12,374 nt of DNA, from positions 1-12,374 of the forward strand of contig JBCBQD010000172.1 of assembly GCA_039820425.1 (NCBI GenBank), in the 5' to 3' direction. Position 1 is the first letter of the stretch. Every line of letters begins with the position of its first letter. Source of the DNA: SIO4C1 sp039820425 (GTDB lineage Bacteria; Cyanobacteriota; Cyanobacteriia; Phormidesmidales; Phormidesmidaceae). Both the position numbers and the translations under genes were made by a program. Positions 6,986 through 12,374 of this stretch are shown piece by piece. Under the pieces are notes generated by a model. That model was not told where the DNA came from, made no database searches, and saw only the letters and a program-made list of their open reading frames with translations.

Positions 6986-7147
6986 AAAGAGCCCACATTC
7001 TAGATTGGGCAACGCTTCGACAGTGCTCAGCCGAGTCCCTCTCCAATCTTCCCCATCTCCCCCATCCCCGCGTCTCCGTGTCCCCTCTCCCTCCCCTGCA
7101 TCCCCTGCCCTCTTTCTCTCTACCCACTACCCACTACCCACTACCCC
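6986..7147. other. Pyrimidine-rich pheS-pheT spacer
   Basis: This 162-bp gap contains a short imperfect hairpin just after pheS (GCCCA 6991-6995 / TGGGC 7006-7010, 10-nt loop) that has no T-run. From about 7036 to the pheT ATG the plus strand is nearly all C and T. The last 28 bases are the CTACCCA heptamer repeat. No Shine-Dalgarno-like purine stretch is present before pheT. Confidence 0.7.
7120..7147 (+). repeat. Four tandem CTACCCA heptamers abutting the pheT start
   Basis: The units 7120-7126, 7127-7133 and 7134-7140 are identical (CTACCCA), and 7141-7147 is CTACCCC. The array ends at the base before the ATG at 7148. Heptameric short tandemly repeated (STRR) sequences are known from cyanobacterial genomes; the position directly against a start codon is unusual. 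Confidence 0.92.
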
Positions 7148-8779
7148 ATGCCCACCGTCACCTTCCCCCTGGACTATCTCAGCCGGCTCACCCCAATGCC
7201 ACCACAACAGCTAGAGCAACAAGCTTTTGACTATGGGCTCGATGCCACCCTAAGGGACAACATGCTCGACGTCGAGGTAACTGCCGAGCGCCCTGACTTG
7301 CTAGCAGCCGAAGGGTTTACCCGTGCCCTCAATATCTATAATGGTCATCCCCGAGAAGTGCCCACTGATTTAAGGACATCCAATCGAGTGGTAAAGGTCT
7401 CACCCACGGTACTCCCCCTGCGTCCTTACATTGCTGCACTGACGGTGGAAAACGTCAGTCTGGGGGCAGCGGGGCTGGACTCCTTGATCCAGTTTCAAGA
7501 AAAGGTCACCCAAACCTTTGGTCGACAGCGCAAAAAAATTGCCATTGGGATTTATGACCTGGATCAAATCGAGGGGGATATTCATTACACAACCGCAGAT
7601 AAAGCAACCCTGTCATTTGTCCCCCTTGATGCTGACACTGCCTTGAGTGCCCAACAGATTCTCTCTGAGCATCCCAACGGGCTCCTCTACGGCAACACAT
7701 TGCCCTCTGATGAACAGGTGCCAGTTCTCCAGGACAGTACGGGTAAGGTCTTATCACTGCCCCCGATTATTAATGCTGCAGAGGTCGGTGCCGTCAAAGC
7801 AGAGACCCAAAATCTGTTTATTGATGTCACAGGGATCTCACGGAAAACGGTGTTGGAGATGATCAATATTCTGGCCCACAATTTTCTGGATGCAGGGAGT
7901 CCTGTCAAAACTGTGGATATTCAACATCCCCAAGGCAGCTATGTCACCCCCAGCTTAGTGCGACAGCCTGTGCCCTTTTCAGCGAAGCGGTTGAATGAGG
8001 TGCTGGGGAGTGCGATCGCAAAAACCGATCTCAAAAAATATCTAACCCGAATGGATCTTCAGGTGAGTGGCACTGATGTCGTCTGGGTTCCAACCTATCG
8101 CACCGATATCTTTAGCGATACAGACATTGCCGGGGATTTGCTGGTTGCCATTGGCGTTGACAACCTCAGCCTGCAACCCACCGCAATCAAGTTTCACATG
8201 GGCACCCCCGATCCGCTCAAAGGCTATGTGCTCAAAATCAGCGATCTGGCCCAGCGAATGGAGTTGATGGAGGTGAAAAGCTTTACCCTCACTAACCCAG
8301 ACTTGCTTACCCAGCTAGGCAACCATTTTGTCCAGGCTGACAATGCCAAAACCCAGACCTTTAGTGCCACCCGAAATACACTACAAGCTGGGCTACTCGA
8401 GATTTTGTCCCACAATATTAGCGCCCCCAAACCGATCAATATTTACGAGACGGGGGAGGTGGTCGCACTGACGGCGGAGGCGCAGATTATAGAAACCTTT
8501 TACTGGGGGTTCGCCAGCCTCGATGCCCGCGCCTCCTTTGCGACGGCCAAAGCCTATGTACAAACGTTGCTCAAAGCACTGAAAATTTCCTATCAGCTCA
8601 CAATCTGTGACGACAGCCGCTATATCACTGGACGGGCGGCAACCGTTCTAGTAGGAGACAAACCGGCAGGACATTTTGGAGAAATCCATCCTAAGCTATT
8701 GAGCCATTTCTCTTTTCCAGAGCCAGTTTGCTCAGGGGAATTAGACGCACAGATATTGATGCAAGCCTCTAACCGCTAG
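7148..8779 (+). CDS. pheT: Phenylalanyl-tRNA synthetase beta subunit, archaeal/eukaryotic type
   Basis: This 543-aa partner of PheS binds and positions tRNA-Phe and normally edits mischarged Tyr through its B3/B4 domain. Domains visible: an N-terminal segment starting MPTVTFPLDYL, the usual opening of archaeal PheT; B3/B4 from about 90 to 215 (RPYIAALTVENVSL, LIQFQEKVTQTFGRQRKKIAIG at 113-134, PPIINAAEVG at 205-214); B5 at about 275-345 (SAKRLNEVLG, then VPTYRTDIFSDTDIAGDLL); and a catalytic-like core to the end (GEIHPKLLSHF at 511-521). Bacterial PheT is about 800 aa, with an N-terminal EMAP-like OB fold and a C-terminal FDX-ACB anticodon domain; neither is present, which places this protein in the archaeal/eukaryotic genre. 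The ATG has no Shine-Dalgarno and is preceded by tandem heptamers. It is convergent with the aldehyde dehydrogenase, 75 bp away. Confidence 0.93.
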   Translation: MPTVTFPLDYLSRLTPMPPQQLEQQAFDYGLDATLRDNMLDVEVTAERPDLLAAEGFTRALNIYNGHPREVPTDLRTSNRVVKVSPTVLPLRPYIAALTVENVSLGAAGLDSLIQFQEKVTQTFGRQRKKIAIGIYDLDQIEGDIHYTTADKATLSFVPLDADTALSAQQILSEHPNGLLYGNTLPSDEQVPVLQDSTGKVLSLPPIINAAEVGAVKAETQNLFIDVTGISRKTVLEMINILAHNFLDAGSPVKTVDIQHPQGSYVTPSLVRQPVPFSAKRLNEVLGSAIAKTDLKKYLTRMDLQVSGTDVVWVPTYRTDIFSDTDIAGDLLVAIGVDNLSLQPTAIKFHMGTPDPLKGYVLKISDLAQRMELMEVKSFTLTNPDLLTQLGNHFVQADNAKTQTFSATRNTLQAGLLEILSHNISAPKPINIYETGEVVALTAEAQIIETFYWGFASLDARASFATAKAYVQTLLKALKISYQLTICDDSRYITGRAATVLVGDKPAGHFGEIHPKLLSHFSFPEPVCSGELDAQILMQASNR

Positions 8780-8854
8780 AAGTTTAGGTCCTTTTAGCAC
8801 TCAAACCAGCTCCTCAAATTTCAACCAAGAAATCGGGCTTCTGACGCTATTGTC

Positions 8855-10243
8855 CTAACCATTCACAATCCGTTTAATCTGCTTGAGTTGTTTGGGCGAA
8901 TAGGGCGCATATCGCCAGTCCAAATCAAGCCAGAGGCCTTTTTTCAGTACACTCTTTTGATGGGAAAAGGTATCAAAGCTAGCTTTGCCGTGATAGCTCC
9001 CGATACCGCTGTTGCCAACCCCCCCAAAGGGCAAACTCGAAACAGCAACCTGCATGACCGTATCATTGATGCAAACACCGCCAGAGGAAGTTGCTCCCAG
9101 GATATAGTCTTGCCTTGTGCTATCTTTTGAAAAGAAATATAGCGCAAGCGGTTTCGGGCGGTCATTGATTTGCGCGATCGCATCTTCCAGCCTTTCATAG
9201 GTCAAGATCGGCAAAATCGGCCCAAAAATCTCTTCTTGCATCACCGGATCTTCCCAGCCAATATTGTCTAAAAGGGTGGGTGCAATGTAGCGATCCGCTG
9301 GATCAGTTTGCCCCCCGGCGATCACCATACCATTGTCTAAAAAGCCCGCCAGTCGAGAAAAGTGCCGTGGGCTGATAATCCGTCCATAGTCTGGGCTTGT
9401 GGCAGGATTATCGCCATAAAACGCTTGAATATTTTGCTTGAGGAGAGCCAGGAAAGGCTGCTTAATCCGCTGATCCACCAGGAGATAGTCTGGGGCGATG
9501 CAGGTTTGCCCTGCGTTGATAAATTTACCCCAAATAATCCGCTTAGCCGCTGTCTCGAGGTCCACATTGGCATCGACAATGCAAGGACTCTTGCCACCCA
9601 ATTCCAGGGTGACGGGCGTCAGGTGCTGAGCCGCCGCCTGCATGATCACCTTGCCAATGGCCGTGCCCCCCGTGAAGAAAATATGGTCAAATTTCTCAGC
9701 CAGAAGCTGCTTGCTGGTTTCTGCATCCCCCTCAACCACGGCCACATAACTCGGGTCAAAGGCTGACTTAATCAGCTTGGCCACCACGCTGGAGGTAGCA
9801 GGGGCGTGTTCCGAAGGTTTTAGGATGGCACAGTTACCGGCTGCGATCGCACCCACCAGCGGCGACACCATCAGCTGAAACGGATAGTTCCACGGGCCAA
9901 TAATTAACACCACCCCTAGCGGATCGGGCTGCACCCATGCAGAGGCCGGAAACTGATCGATGGAGGTTTTGACCCGCTGGGGTTTCACCCAGGACTTCAG
10001 CTTTTTGAGCGCCAGATTGACCTCGCCCAGGGTGGCAATTTCAAAATACGCCTCAAACGGCGGTCGCCCCAGATCGGCCTTGGCTGCTTCGACGATGGCG
10101 TCTTGATGGTCGAGGATGGCTTGCTTGAGACGCTGCAGTTGAGCTAGGCGGAACTCGAGGGGCTTGGTTTGTCCCGTTTGAAAAAAGGTTCTCTGCTGCT
10201 GAATCAGCGTCTGGATGGGAGATACGACCATCTGTGCAGTCAT
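8855..10243 (-). CDS. Class-3-type aldehyde dehydrogenase (AldE-like)
   Basis: This 462-aa NAD(P)-dependent aldehyde dehydrogenase oxidises aldehydes to carboxylic acids. Catalytic elements are complete: PWNYP with N119 (117-121), cofactor-binding K142 in LKPSEHAP, TGGTAIGK (191-198), the general base E214 in LELGGKSP (213-220), the nucleophile C248 in NAGQTCIAPDY (243-253), EEIFGP (337-342) and LPFGGVGNSGIG (404-415). The length and the HGKASFDTFSHQKSV segment (418-432) are typical of the class-3/fatty aldehyde group. It resembles cyanobacterial AldE-type enzymes, such as the Synechocystis slr0091 product, reported to act on apocarotenals and long-chain alkanals. A hydrophobic substrate is therefore likely but inferred. 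A weak -10-like TACAAT lies about 60 bp upstream. It is convergent with pheT and transcribed alone: a terminator separates it from the upstream 150-aa gene. Confidence 0.93.
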   Translation of the reverse strand: MTAQMVVSPIQTLIQQQRTFFQTGQTKPLEFRLAQLQRLKQAILDHQDAIVEAAKADLGRPPFEAYFEIATLGEVNLALKKLKSWVKPQRVKTSIDQFPASAWVQPDPLGVVLIIGPWNYPFQLMVSPLVGAIAAGNCAILKPSEHAPATSSVVAKLIKSAFDPSYVAVVEGDAETSKQLLAEKFDHIFFTGGTAIGKVIMQAAAQHLTPVTLELGGKSPCIVDANVDLETAAKRIIWGKFINAGQTCIAPDYLLVDQRIKQPFLALLKQNIQAFYGDNPATSPDYGRIISPRHFSRLAGFLDNGMVIAGGQTDPADRYIAPTLLDNIGWEDPVMQEEIFGPILPILTYERLEDAIAQINDRPKPLALYFFSKDSTRQDYILGATSSGGVCINDTVMQVAVSSLPFGGVGNSGIGSYHGKASFDTFSHQKSVLKKGLWLDLDWRYAPYSPKQLKQIKRIVNG

Positions 10244-10300
10244 GACTAGGCTCTTGAATGTAGGACAGTTAGAAGGAATGAAAATTAAGGACTTATTTCT

Positions 10301-10306
10301 ATTGTA
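10301..10306 (-). promoter_or_regulatory. Possible -10 element for the aldehyde dehydrogenase
   Basis: Read on the minus strand, TACAAT lies 58 bp upstream of the dehydrogenase ATG, in an AT-rich stretch. No good -35 hexamer is seen 16-18 bp further upstream, so this is a weak call. Confidence 0.3.
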
Positions 10307-10340
10307 GATTTTCCCTGAGTCTTCCCTAGAATTTCCCGAT

Positions 10341-10370
10341 AGAAAAACGATCGCAGGGAGGCTGCGATCG
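10341..10370 (-). terminator. Intrinsic terminator of the 150-aa gene
   Basis: On the minus strand, a perfect 9-bp stem (CGATCGCAG / CTGCGATCG, 10348-10356 with 10362-10370) closes a 5-nt loop and is followed by TTTTTCT (10347-10341). This is a textbook rho-independent terminator, about 60 nt after the stop of the 150-aa gene. A HIP1 octamer (10364-10371) forms part of the stem. Confidence 0.85.
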
Positions 10371-10429
10371 CGAGTTGCATCACTATTGATCTGTTTGGAA
10401 CGCTTTAGAAATGTATAGCGGCGATACCC

Positions 10430-10882
10430 CTAGGCCGCATCTGCGTCAGTAGAAACCGTCTGTACGCTGCTATCTTCAGTGGCGTTGAGCTTGACAGGGG
10501 TCAGCACGTCTTCCGAAGTATCAGCTGGGTGAGTTGCTGCCGAGAAGGTGGTTTTGATCGCCTTGAAGATAGCTCGGACTTCAGCCCGGAACCATTCCAT
10601 CAGACTTTCTTCCTTAGAGCGGTTCGCCCAGACATCTTTAGCCTCTGCCACCGCTTCTTTGCTAGCCTCAGCAATCAGTTGAGAAACGGAATCTTTGAGG
10701 TCTTTAGCCGCCGGACTAACCGTCGTTGCCCCTTCTTTTAGCTCAGTGGCGCTTTCTACAAAAGCCGCTCGAAAGATCTGAGCAACCTTCTTAAATCGGA
10801 CGCCGCCTTCGGCTTTGATTTGATTGAGATTGTCCGCAAGTTGCTGCTTATCAACATTGGTCTGAACAGTCGTATGAGTCAT
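10430..10882 (-). CDS. 150-aa helical, acidic protein, unknown family
   Basis: No family is recognised. The protein is soluble-looking, without Cys, Tyr or TM segments. Residues 10-115 appear almost entirely helical, with alternating Lys/Glu and Ala/Val/Phe (for example KKVAQIFRAAFVESATELKE at 31-50 and WFRAEVRAIFKAIKTTF at 97-113), giving amphipathic helices that could lie on a membrane or form a bundle. The C-terminal 35 residues are Ser/Thr/Asp-rich and probably disordered. The start is well supported by AGGAG 8 nt upstream of the ATG. It follows the DUF1232 gene on the same strand (95 bp gap holding a 13-bp tandem repeat) and ends at a strong intrinsic terminator, so the two genes probably form one transcription unit. 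Confidence 0.75.
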   Translation of the reverse strand: MTHTTVQTNVDKQQLADNLNQIKAEGGVRFKKVAQIFRAAFVESATELKEGATTVSPAAKDLKDSVSQLIAEASKEAVAEAKDVWANRSKEESLMEWFRAEVRAIFKAIKTTFSAATHPADTSEDVLTPVKLNATEDSSVQTVSTDADAA

Positions 10883-10917
10883 GGTGTAATCTCCTGAGAA
10901 AACTGAAAGTAGGTTTA

Positions 10918-10960
10918 GAACAGTGAAATTGAACAGTGGAATTGAACTGTGAAATCGAAC
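10918..10960. repeat. 13-bp direct tandem repeat, 3.3 copies
   Basis: The units are GAACAGTGAAATT (10918-10930), GAACAGTGGAATT (10931-10943) and GAACTGTGAAATC (10944-10956), then GAAC. They occupy the gap between the DUF1232 stop and the 150-aa gene, within the likely 5' leader of the latter. Confidence 0.9.
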
Positions 10961-10977
10961 CTTGGATAAACCAGGCG

Positions 10978-11313
10978 CTAACCAACGGTGACCGCTTTTA
11001 CATCAATGACATCCGCATCGATGGCATCCGATATAATCACGTCCTCGGTTTGAAACGCGTTAGCGGCTTGAGTAGCGCGTCGCTTGTTGCGGCTCTGTAA
11101 CTGTTCCACCATCAGTTGAGACATTTCGGTGACCAGGAGCGCCACAACGGCACCATCATCGAGCCAGCCCACAATCGGAAACACATCTGGCGAGATATCC
11201 AACGGGCTGAGCAAGTAAAAGAGCGTACCTAGAACAACCAACCAGCGATATTTAGAATGCTTGATGGCCTTGCGATACCAGCTTTGGACAACGTTGTTAA
11301 ATGGTTTCTTCAT
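10978..11313 (-). CDS. YkvA/DUF1232 family membrane protein
   Basis: This 111-aa protein carries the DUF1232 hallmark at residues 33-53: YLLSPLDISPDVFPIVGWLDD, in which S-P-x-D-x-x-P-D and G-x-x-D-D are the conserved features. A hydrophobic segment (about 24-37) precedes it and another (about 54-68) follows, so the protein is probably membrane-associated. The C-terminal 25 residues are acidic (EDVIISDAIDADVIDVKAV), an extension beyond the domain. The function of the family is unknown; members occur widely in bacteria. The likely start is the ATG at 11313, with an AAAGGG element somewhat far upstream. It is the first gene of a probable two-gene unit with the 150-aa protein. Confidence 0.85.
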   Translation of the reverse strand: MKKPFNNVVQSWYRKAIKHSKYRWLVVLGTLFYLLSPLDISPDVFPIVGWLDDGAVVALLVTEMSQLMVEQLQSRNKRRATQAANAFQTEDVIISDAIDADVIDVKAVTVG

Positions 11314-11367
11314 TTTGGACTGACCCTTTAGGTGACAATCACATCATCGCAGTCAGGTCAGGGAAAA

Positions 11368-11389
11368 TCAGGTGAGGATCTCCACCTGA
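11368..11389 (-). terminator. Hairpin with T-run downstream of hepT (possible terminator)
   Basis: On the minus strand, TCAGGTG and CACCTGA form a 7-bp stem around an 8-nt loop and are followed by TTTT (11367-11364). It is 100 nt past the hepT stop and 51 nt before the DUF1232 start. It fits a terminator for the mntA-hepT operon, or attenuator-like structure in the DUF1232 leader. Confidence 0.5.
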
Positions 11390-11415
11390 GATAGTGTTGA
11401 AAATACGCCGAAACG

Positions 11416-11427
11416 ACCGTATACGGT
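11416..11427. promoter_or_regulatory. 12-bp perfect palindrome, possible operator
   Basis: ACCGTATACGGT is its own reverse complement. It lies in the 175-bp gap between hepT and the DUF1232 gene, 103 bp upstream of the DUF1232 start. It could bind a dimeric regulator, but no partner is known. Confidence 0.3.
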
Positions 11428-11488
11428 TCCCCAAGAAAAATGTCAAAATCTTCGAGTGCTTCACCTGACTTTAGTATCAAAGATGGAG

Positions 11489-11848
11489 TCAATCGTCATT
11501 CGGGGTGTCTGCTTGATGCAAGAGCTGCTCAAGCTGTTGAGTCAATGGTTGCAAGCTGGCGGTGACAATTTCCCAAATGATATCGAGGTTGACATCAAAG
11601 TAGGCATGGGCCAAACGATCTCGGGTGCCCGCGATCTGCCGCCAGGGTATTTCAGGTGTGGCTTCCTGGATTTCGGGGGATACGTTTTTCGCAGCTTCGC
11701 CCAGGATTTCAATCAATCGCACGACGGCAAGGGCCAGCATTTCATCGGTGTCTAGATCTTGGCGAGAGCGACCCTGGGTAAAAGTGAGAACTTTTTGGGC
11801 AGCGTCGAGCATGTGCCGCAGACGGATGATGTCTTCAGGGCTTGGCAT
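11489..11848 (-). CDS. hepT: HepT-type HEPN ribonuclease toxin
   Basis: This 119-aa all-helical protein of the HEPN/DUF86 family is the toxin of an MNT-HEPN module. The RNase motif R-x4-H-x-Y is intact: R76, H81 and Y83 in TRDRLAHAYF. The preceding helix RLIEILGEAAKNVSPE (44-59) and WRQIAGTRDRLAH are typical of HepT. In characterised systems HepT dimers cleave RNA (mRNA or tRNA ends), and the antitoxin inactivates them by adding AMP residues to the Tyr of this motif. The start is supported by GAGGAG 4 nt upstream of the ATG. The gene overlaps mntA by 14 nt, so toxin synthesis is coupled to antitoxin translation. All key residues are present, so it is probably functional. Confidence 0.92.
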   Translation of the reverse strand: MPSPEDIIRLRHMLDAAQKVLTFTQGRSRQDLDTDEMLALAVVRLIEILGEAAKNVSPEIQEATPEIPWRQIAGTRDRLAHAYFDVNLDIIWEIVTASLQPLTQQLEQLLHQADTPNDD

Positions 11849-12152
11849 AAATCTCCTCAGCTTCGGCGAGAACCTGATCGCGAAAATAGCGGCTCAGGTC
11901 TTGGGGGGTGTTGAGGTCGATGGTGCGACCAATAATATCTGAGAGTTTGTCCTGGATGTCGATAAAGGCAAAGCCAGGGGTATGGCCAGGTTCAAACTCG
12001 ACCAGGATATCGACATCGCTGTCGGGGCAAAAGTCATCACGCAGGACGGAACCAAATAGAGCGAGCCTACGGATGTGATACCGCTGGCACAGCGGCACAA
12101 TTGCATCTCGGGGGATGGAAATTGGGAGTATGCGGTTTGGTTGAGCCATCAT
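11835..12152 (-). CDS. mntA: MntA-type minimal nucleotidyltransferase antitoxin
   Basis: This 105-aa MNT protein has the G-S-x10-D-x-D signature: G34-S35, then D46 and D48, in FGSVLRDDFCPDSDVDILVEF (33-53). A third carboxylate is probably D79 (RTIDL). MNT antitoxins use ATP to AMPylate the Tyr of the partner HepT R-x4-H-x-Y motif and so neutralise it; this is known for the family and inferred here. Tandem ATGs at 12152 and 12149 are possible starts. An in-frame TAG lies just upstream (the fifth codon before the first ATG), so the start cannot lie further out. The nearest purine element is AGAGG about 9 nt before the ATG. It precedes and overlaps hepT, the usual antitoxin-first order. Confidence 0.92.
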   Translation of the reverse strand: MMAQPNRILPISIPRDAIVPLCQRYHIRRLALFGSVLRDDFCPDSDVDILVEFEPGHTPGFAFIDIQDKLSDIIGRTIDLNTPQDLSRYFRDQVLAEAEEIYAKP

Positions 12153-12178
12153 GGTCTGCTGCCTCTATGGTGTGCCTC

Positions 12179-12193
12179 CTAAAGTAACTTTAG
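12179..12193. promoter_or_regulatory. 15-bp inverted repeat upstream of mntA, possible operator
   Basis: Perfect 7-bp arms, CTAAAGT and ACTTTAG, flank one central base, 27 bp upstream of the mntA ATG. On the minus strand the right arm runs directly into AGGAGG. A position in the mntA leader or promoter suits autoregulation, but no binding protein is shown by the sequence. Confidence 0.4.
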
Positions 12194-12303
12194 CTGGCCC
12201 GTCTCTTTTTATCGAAACACCGCAGGGGGTAATTCCACATGTCTGCCCACTGCAGGATTATACCCGCATTGCCTGACCCCGAACCATCTCAAGCCAGGTG
12301 CAT

Positions 12304-12309
12304 TACAAT
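12304..12309 (+). promoter_or_regulatory. Possible -10 element for the right-edge gene
   Basis: TACAAT occurs 28 bp before the ATG at 12338. No convincing -35 is seen at the right distance. Weak call. Confidence 0.25.
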
Positions 12310-12337
12310 GAAAACCGGTGCCAGCGGTATCAACCTC

Positions 12338-12374
12338 ATGTCTGAGCAAACGCAGTCTCCAAGAAGATCGGCCA
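12338..12374 (+). CDS. Possible start of a truncated gene at the right edge
   Basis: The ATG at 12338 opens a frame that runs off the window (MSEQTQSPRRSA). The same frame also has an ATG at 12308, giving ten more residues, but that start lies on the possible -10 element. No Shine-Dalgarno is visible. Twelve residues are too few to identify a product. Confidence 0.35.
   Translation, partial: MSEQTQSPRRSA

Noticed and set aside
6744..7127. 127-aa minus-strand ORF
   Set aside because: It is antisense to the conserved motif 3 end of pheS and to the low-complexity tract, and its Gly/Arg-rich sequence simply reflects the reverse of pyrimidine repeats.
7005..7214. 69-aa plus-strand ORF through the pyrimidine tract
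   Set aside because: It encodes Pro/Ser low-complexity sequence caused by CT-rich repeats and overlaps the pheT start in another frame.
9362..9766. 134-aa plus-strand ORF
   Set aside because: It is fully antisense to the catalytic region of the aldehyde dehydrogenase, with no recognisable domain or start signal.

Overview
The window looks like cyanobacterial chromosome. Nine copies of the HIP1 octamer GCGATCGC (59, 1049, 2659, 4245, 5422, 8012, 9174, 9843, 10364) lie in 12.4 kb. Several genes belong to families typical of cyanobacteria: a ClpS2-type adaptor, DUF4278, DUF2103, and an AldE-like class-3 aldehyde dehydrogenase. Pyrimidine-rich short tandem repeats fill several intergenic gaps. 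I cannot name genus or species.

Layout. (1) 1-1649, plus: the 3' part of a large polytopic membrane protein and a translationally coupled 38-aa membrane protein. (2) 1756-3458, minus: a 4-TM protein, a DUF4126 membrane protein, a 39-aa single-TM protein and a small DUF4278 protein. (3) 3549-8779, plus: clpS (ClpS2 type), then DUF2103, trm1, pheS and pheT. (4) 8855-10243, minus: an aldehyde dehydrogenase. (5) 10430-11313, minus: a DUF1232/YkvA membrane protein and a 150-aa helical protein with a clear intrinsic terminator. (6) 11489-12152, minus: a complete MntA/HepT (MNT-HEPN) toxin-antitoxin pair. (7) From about 12338, plus: the possible start of another gene.

The most notable content is the phenylalanyl-tRNA synthetase. 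Both subunits (482 and 543 aa) are of the archaeal/eukaryotic type, not the bacterial type expected in a cyanobacterium (alpha about 330-350 aa, beta about 800 aa with a C-terminal anticodon-binding domain). They follow a Trm1-family tRNA G26 dimethyltransferase, an enzyme class centred on archaea and eukaryotes. DUF2103, trm1 and pheS are packed as a translationally coupled unit. pheT is separated from them by a pyrimidine-rich tract whose last 28 bases are four tandem heptamers abutting the pheT ATG. Whether this PheRS replaces or duplicates the normal bacterial enzyme cannot be told from this window.

The rest reads as ordinary or accessory chromosome: membrane proteins of unknown function, an aldehyde-detoxifying enzyme and a toxin-antitoxin module. 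Several small membrane proteins, repeats and palindromes are worth recording.
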